DNA from: Branchiostoma lanceolatum
Lineage: Eukaryota > Chordata > Leptocardii > Amphioxiformes > Branchiostomatidae
Assembly (NCBI RefSeq): GCF_035083965.1
Contig: NC_089726.1
Location: 19,721,501-19,785,500, forward strand
Length of the DNA stretch: 64,000 nt
Direction: 5' to 3'
Position numbers and translations under genes: made by a program. The notes beneath the pieces are model-generated. The model did not search any database. It saw nothing but the letters and a program-made list of their open reading frames with translations, and had not been told where the DNA came from. Of this stretch, positions 60,001 to 64,000 are shown one piece after another. Each line of letters starts with the position of its first letter. Position 1 is the first letter of the stretch.

Positions 60001-63000
60001 AGAATGTCAGACTTGGATTATTTTCATGTTCTGGACATTATAGTCATGATTTTTCATGGTAGATACCTCAGCATGAAATGACATTGGTTTGAGCAGGTAA
60101 TTTTGAATGCCAGAAAAAAAGGATTTTAATCCCTCACAGTCCTTATATTATGAAAGATAACCTCCATTAACATTAATCCACTGGGTTACATAAATTCGAG
60201 TTTGAGTGATCGCTAGTGCAGCACCCCCCAGGTATGCACAGTTAACATATACAAGAGTGCATTATACTGGGGGACATTAGGTTAATTGGAGATCTGTTTG
60301 GTCGTATCTTTTCAGGGTGGTAGAATTATGTACCCTGGTGAAACTATGTGTAATTATCTCACTTTTACAGATCTGAGGATGTGCCTTACTTTTACAGATC
60401 TGAGGATGTGCCTTACTTTTACAGATCTGAGGATGTGCCTTACTTTTACAGATCTGAGGATGTGCCTTACTTTTACAGATCTGAGGATGTGTCTTACTTT
60501 TACAGATCTGAGGATGTGCCTTACTTTTACAGATCTGAGGATGTGCCTTACTTTTACAGATCTGAGAATGTGCCTTACTTTTACAGATCTGAGGATGTGC
60601 CTTTCTTTTACAGATCTGAGGATGTGCCTTACTTTTACAGATCTGAGAATGTGCCTTACTTTTACAGATCTGAGGATGTGCCTTTCTTTTACAGATCTGA
60701 GGATGTGCCTTACTTTTACAGATCTGAGGATGCGCCTTACTTTTACAGATCTGAGGATGTGCCTTGTCCTTGGTGTGATCCTGATAGTACCCCGGTCTGC
60801 AGCGGTGACATCTCCGTCCCATGGTGTGGTGCTGGCAGTCATCGCACACCCCGCCTGTCTTCCCATTGGTCGATCGCCACACGTTCAAATCAAAATGGCA
60901 GCTGTCGGCGTGGCTGTTGCAGTCACATTCTGAAAGGTAAAAGAAAATACTTATGTGTTGTAAATCATTTTCTAAAGCACTACCAAAAATCTTTTTTTGC
61001 GTTTCGGCGCCTTCGCGCCAGAACGCAATGTCCTGGCTTTTACCTTCGATGCATGCATAGCGCATGCAGGATGCTTCGATGCATGCTGCAGGCATGCTGT
61101 TTGGTCCAACACTGTGTCGCACACCAGAAGACCTTATATGGCAATACGTTCCCAAATCCTTGTATAGCCGTTGCCTTATATGGCAAGGGAGCACGAAAAG
61201 GCAGGCAGGCTAGATTTGCATGACACACAGGAGGGCGACCGCATGTAACTGCTACAACTGTTCGGAAATATCATTGCATTGTGGTTTCGGACTTTGATAT
61301 CCTGAAAAATGACCATATTACATCTATTCCACAAGATTGCAGAAGAAAAAAAATGATTTCGTCAAGAAAACGACCAAAAATCGACATAAATGATACCATA
61401 TAGTGAGGTTATAGCATTACGTACAGAGAGACGGGTTACGTACCGCAGCTTAGCCCATCTGGCAACGCGAAGCACTTCGGACCTAGAAGATCCGGGTTCG
61501 TGTCCGTGCATGGATTTTTTTTTCTTTTAGATATTGAACATCAAAAATATATATTGATATTATATTAATCTATCAATATCATATTTATGAATATCATTTT
61601 TTCATTTTTTTCATTAATAAATAAAGAAATATTTTATATTTGTTATTTTTAAATATTCATTTAATATATACAAGGCCTTTGTCTTATGAACAGGACTTCA
61701 TAGATTCCAAACCCGGCATTCGAATTTTTCTGTTCATTGTAATGGAAAATACCGTGCAGCGGCTCCTATGCGCGGTAAGATGATTCTTGCAAAACACTCG
61801 CCACTAAACTTCTATCCCCGATGTAAACAGAGGCTCTTGATGTTGTTTGCAAAACAGCGATCCTTTGTTACAGTAGCAAATGCTCCATTGTTCAGTATCG
61901 ACTTCATTCAGACAACACGGACGTGGAAAGTGGCGCCGCTCGGCACAAAACTATGGGAATTTTCATGAATTTTAGCAAAATTACCCAGGAAAATAAGGAA
62001 GAAATGTTGTAAATGCGGAAACCAGAATAATACGGATGAGGTAGCTGTTGATTTGTTTGACATTTGGTAGTCATTTTAGATAGAACCTTTAGCTGTTATG
62101 AACTTCTATTTCACTTAATTACCATAGTGCTGATGATTCAATGGTGCTTTTTCAAATTTTATGTTTTATTGCGTGCCATGTACATAATTACATTGATAGC
62201 TTTTATAATGAGCCTATTGTACATTTTACAAATAAGTACAAGTTGTAGGCCAAGACCAGCTTTTTCAAAAGCACTTAAGTTAAGTGACGTAACTTCAAAA
62301 TTGCTTTCCCCAATCTGCCTTTCTCTATCAAAACAGTACTCATTTCCCAAAATGACAATTTTTCTTATAGACTGAACAGCCCTTGAGTGACTTTCTCTGG
62401 CAGATTTTACTTCAAGTAAAGGGAAAAGACAATTCACACTCATAAACGTAGCCGAAACGCCAGCTTTTTTGAAAAGCTCTTGTTTTTCTTGTTTTTCCTT
62501 CTACAAAGAAAATTTTTCTGTCAGCAAGAATATTATTCTGTAAACAAGAATCCTTGTTTAAGCACAAACAAGAATCCCTGTTTTAAGCACAAACAAGAAT
62601 CCCTGTTTTAAGCACAAACAAGAATCCCTGTTTTAAGCACAAAGAAGAATCCCTGTTTTAAGCACAAACAAGAATCCCTGTTTTAAGCACAAACAAGAAT
62701 CCCTGTTTTAAACACAAACAAGAATCCCTGTTTTAAGCAGAAACAAGAATCCCTGTTTTAAGCAGAAACAAGAATCCCTGTTTTAAGCACAAACAAGAAT
62801 CCCTGTTTTAAGCACAAACAAGAATCCCTGTTTTAAGCAGAAACAAGAATCCCTGTTTTAAGCAGAAACAAGAATCCCTGTTTTAAGCACAAACAAGAAT
62901 CCCTGTTTTAAGCACAAAACAAGAATCCCTGTTTTTTTAGCACAAAACAAGAATCCCTGTTTTAAGCACAAACAAGAATCCCTGTTTTAAGCACAAACAA

Positions 63001-63392
63001 GAATCCCTGTTTTAAGCACAAACAAGAATCCCTGTTTTAAACACAAACAAGAATCCCTGTTCTAAGCACAAACAAGAATCCCTGTTTTTTTTAATTTAAG
63101 CACAAACAAGAATCCCTGTTCTAAGCACAAACAAGAATTGCATCTAAGAAGAAACAGGACAAGCTATTCCGAAAAGCAACAAAAAAATTGGCGTGGCCTC
63201 AGCAAGCTTAACTGGTTTGAGATCACTTTCACTTTTTCACACCTGTGTGAACCATATGGACTTACTTTCACACATGTTCTTCTTGCCGGTCCTTCCGTTA
63301 CCAGGTTTCCATGGCTGGTCGTTGTACAGAGGTGCACAGCGCTCACAGTTTACTCCCGCGGTGTTGTGGCGACACACGCACTTACCATTCAC
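54023..63392 (-). CDS. NTN4: Netrin-4-like secreted laminin-related protein, C-terminal 322 residues (5' part beyond window)
   Basis: Five exons, 5' to 3': 63266-63392, 60741-60929, 55896-56171, 55137-55205, 54023-54330; 969 nt, all GT-AG and in phase, ending in TGA. Seen: laminin-type EGF modules [37 protein letters not shown] with [30 protein letters not shown] with [20 protein letters not shown], and a short fourth start ([17 protein letters not shown]). A linker with CKCLEE follows, then a C-terminal netrin/C345C (NTR) domain with [18 protein letters not shown] and ending VLRKVC. Motif order and wording fit netrin-4 better than netrin-1 to -3 or laminin beta. Netrin-4 is an extracellular protein that caps laminin gamma chains and disrupts basement-membrane networks. 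The signal peptide and laminin-N domain must lie past 64000. Two of its donors sit in tandem arrays. Confidence 0.92.
54410..54750. mobile_element. Long palindromic element H
   Basis: Two arms of about 150 bp: left contains CGCAGACTTCCTGGAACGGC, GGCGTATATATTGG and AGGTTCTCTAATGCTGGCTT; right contains their complements (CCAAATATATACGCCGCC, TCCAGGAAGTCTGCGAAGG). The centre near 54575 carries inverted CCGCCGAGGG / CCCTTGGCGG blocks. Located in the last netrin-4 intron. Confidence 0.8.
55375..55935 (-). repeat. 52-bp tandem array spanning the netrin-4 exon donor at 55895
   Basis: About 10-11 units of 52 bp. On the minus strand each unit contains exon-tail CAACAGTACATCTCTCTACA, then GAGAACAG followed by a GTAAGGG donor. 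The true donor is the first (G at 55895); every later unit in the intron repeats it. Unit length is not a multiple of three. Confidence 0.9.
56271..56517. mobile_element. Palindromic element I
   Basis: Inverted arms of about 100 bp each (GCTCGTTCTCATTTAAATG ... CATTTAAATGAGAACGAGC; GTTACCGTTTGAAG ... CTTCAAACGGTAAC; ATGCCACATA ... TATGTGGCAT). No coding potential. Confidence 0.85.
57605..57949. mobile_element. Family D element, copy 3
   Basis: TTAAAGGCAACCAAAGCAAT at the left and TTTGCTTGGGCTTCCTTTAA at the right. The interior shares GATCCCCTTAGTTTCACGAAC-type sequence with copy 1 (29866). Netrin-4 intron. Confidence 0.75.
59413..59620. repeat. Family A palindromic MITE, copy 8
   Basis: ACCGTAAATACATTTAAG / ATTTCTGCATTTACAGTA ends with GCGGTGGTTTTAAG interior. 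Netrin-4 intron. Confidence 0.8.
60358..60766 (-). repeat. 27-bp tandem array spanning the netrin-4 exon donor at 60740
   Basis: Fifteen units of 27 bp. On the minus strand each reads exon-tail GCACATCCTCAGATCTGTAAAA followed directly by a GTAAG donor. Because 27 is divisible by three the coding frame stays open through all units (repeat SKAHPQICK). The first copy provides the donor at 60740 that keeps phase with the next exon; every later copy has the same donor sequence in the same phase. Confidence 0.92.
61435..61515 (+). repeat. tRNA-like sequence (SINE head or tRNA pseudogene)
   Basis: A-box TAGCCCATCTGGCAACGC and B-box GGGTTCGTGTCC are well spaced for a tRNA, but the anticodon loop lacks T33 and no clean 7-bp acceptor stem forms. 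An AT-rich tail follows. Probably a tRNA-derived repeat. Confidence 0.5.
62535..63137. repeat. 25-bp minisatellite (~24 copies)
   Basis: Tandem copies of AAGCACAAACAAGAATCCCT+GTTTT, very homogeneous apart from occasional extra T runs near 62930 and 63090. Netrin-4 intron, ending about 130 bp before exon 63266-63392 in plus coordinates. Confidence 0.95.
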
Positions 63393-63708
63393 CTACAGAG
63401 ACACATGTCATTGAGTAAATGTATAATAAAAAGGTAAAGCAGTCATCCTCAATTGAGGGACTCTGGGATCCAGACTGTTTATCGGGCCTTTTAGCCGGTT
63501 CATATTAGCCGGTTCCTTCTAGCACAGAGCTCCAAGCCCGCGGATACCGTAATTAGCGCACCAGGGGACTTCTAGCCCGAGAGGTGACCGGCCGCAGTCC
63601 ACTCCCCCGGGGAGCGTTGATTAAAATCGGGCGGGCTGACTGTTCTTGGGCCACCGAAGGAAATCGCTAGCGACCCTGTACTAGTCTGGGCTCCCAGGGT
63701 ACTATTGA

Positions 63709-63916
63709 GGTGAAGCATGATAAGTATACTATAGCTAGTGGTAGTCCTATGCATCACCCCTGCTCGATAAGTGTGTTCTTTTACGTGTGACGCTTGGGGC
63801 TTATGCCCAAAGCTCCCTCATACACGGGGCCGTCGGCTTTACGTCACCATCCGAATGCAATCCTTTACAACATGTCTGAGCTGGAGTCGACCCTAGGATC
63901 GAACTCGGGCCCCAGC
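63709..63916 (-). repeat. tRNA-derived SINE, family S1, copy 3 (5'-truncated head)
   Basis: Shares GAGGTGAAGCATGA, CTCGATAAGTGTGTT and GATCGAACTCGGGCCC with the copies at 1738 and 47715 but lacks the A-box end. Confidence 0.65.
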
Positions 63917-64000
63917 TTTTTTTTAAAGCATTTCTTGTTATTCTTATTCCTCCAGCCTGCTCCATTTAAGTTCCAACAAAAATCTGAGAACTGAGACGTT

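Noticed and set aside
60286..61223. Long plus-strand open frames through the 27-bp array (repeats of YFYRSEDVP and LTFTDLRMC)
   Set aside because: Any frame stays open across a 27-bp repeat without stops; the minus-strand frame is the one continuous with a laminin-type EGF module.
61435..61515. Functional tRNA gene
   Set aside because: A- and B-boxes are present but the anticodon loop and acceptor stem are wrong for a working tRNA.
62535..63137. CRISPR-like direct repeats
   Set aside because: The repeats are contiguous 25-bp units without unique spacers, in an animal genome; a minisatellite.

Overview
This is a gene-rich animal nuclear genome window, almost certainly from an amphioxus (Branchiostoma). 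The evidence is chordate-type genes with small GT-AG exons, a dense load of short inverted-repeat transposons and tRNA-derived SINEs, and minisatellites sitting exactly on 5' splice sites. I assembled gene models by hand: each exon joint was checked for GT/AG (read on the coding strand) and for codon phase, and every multi-exon model closes in frame.

Layout, left to right. (1) 402-1634 (+): intronless RING-NHL (TRIM2/3/71-like) protein. (2) 4487-16612 (-): histidine ammonia-lyase (HAL), nine exons covering the N-terminal 276 codons including the Ala-Ser-Gly that forms the MIO cofactor; the C-terminal half is not seen down to base 1. (3) 17272-18557 (+): TOMM6, head to head with HAL. (4) 22260-33132 (-): a complete ZXD-family zinc-finger regulator (9 coding exons, 1131 aa, 10 C2H2 fingers). 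(5) 36199-45983 (-): a complete USP44/USP49-type deubiquitinase (6 coding exons, 703 aa). (6) 47194-51508 (+): CHCHD4/MIA40 (3 exons, 147 aa), head to head with the USP. (7) 54023-63392 (-): netrin-4-like gene, last five exons (LE modules and NTR/C345C domain); the laminin-N domain lies past the right edge.

The gene set is itself informative. In human, USP44, NTN4 and HAL lie close together on 12q22-q23, and TOMM6 lies next to USP49, the USP44 paralogue, on 6p21.1. One amphioxus window holding HAL, TOMM6, USP44/49 and NTN4 looks like the unduplicated ancestor of two vertebrate ohnolog regions. Two of the seven genes (TOMM6, CHCHD4) serve mitochondrial protein import; otherwise the genes are functionally unrelated neighbours.

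The non-coding space is mostly repeats. There are several families of short palindromic or TIR elements (lettered A-I here), three tRNA-derived SINE families (S1-S3), a degenerate piggyBac-like element flanked by TTAA, a 19-bp telomere-like satellite, a 25-bp minisatellite, and four tandem arrays that each duplicate an exon tail plus its GT splice donor. These donor arrays are the most unusual structural feature of the window.
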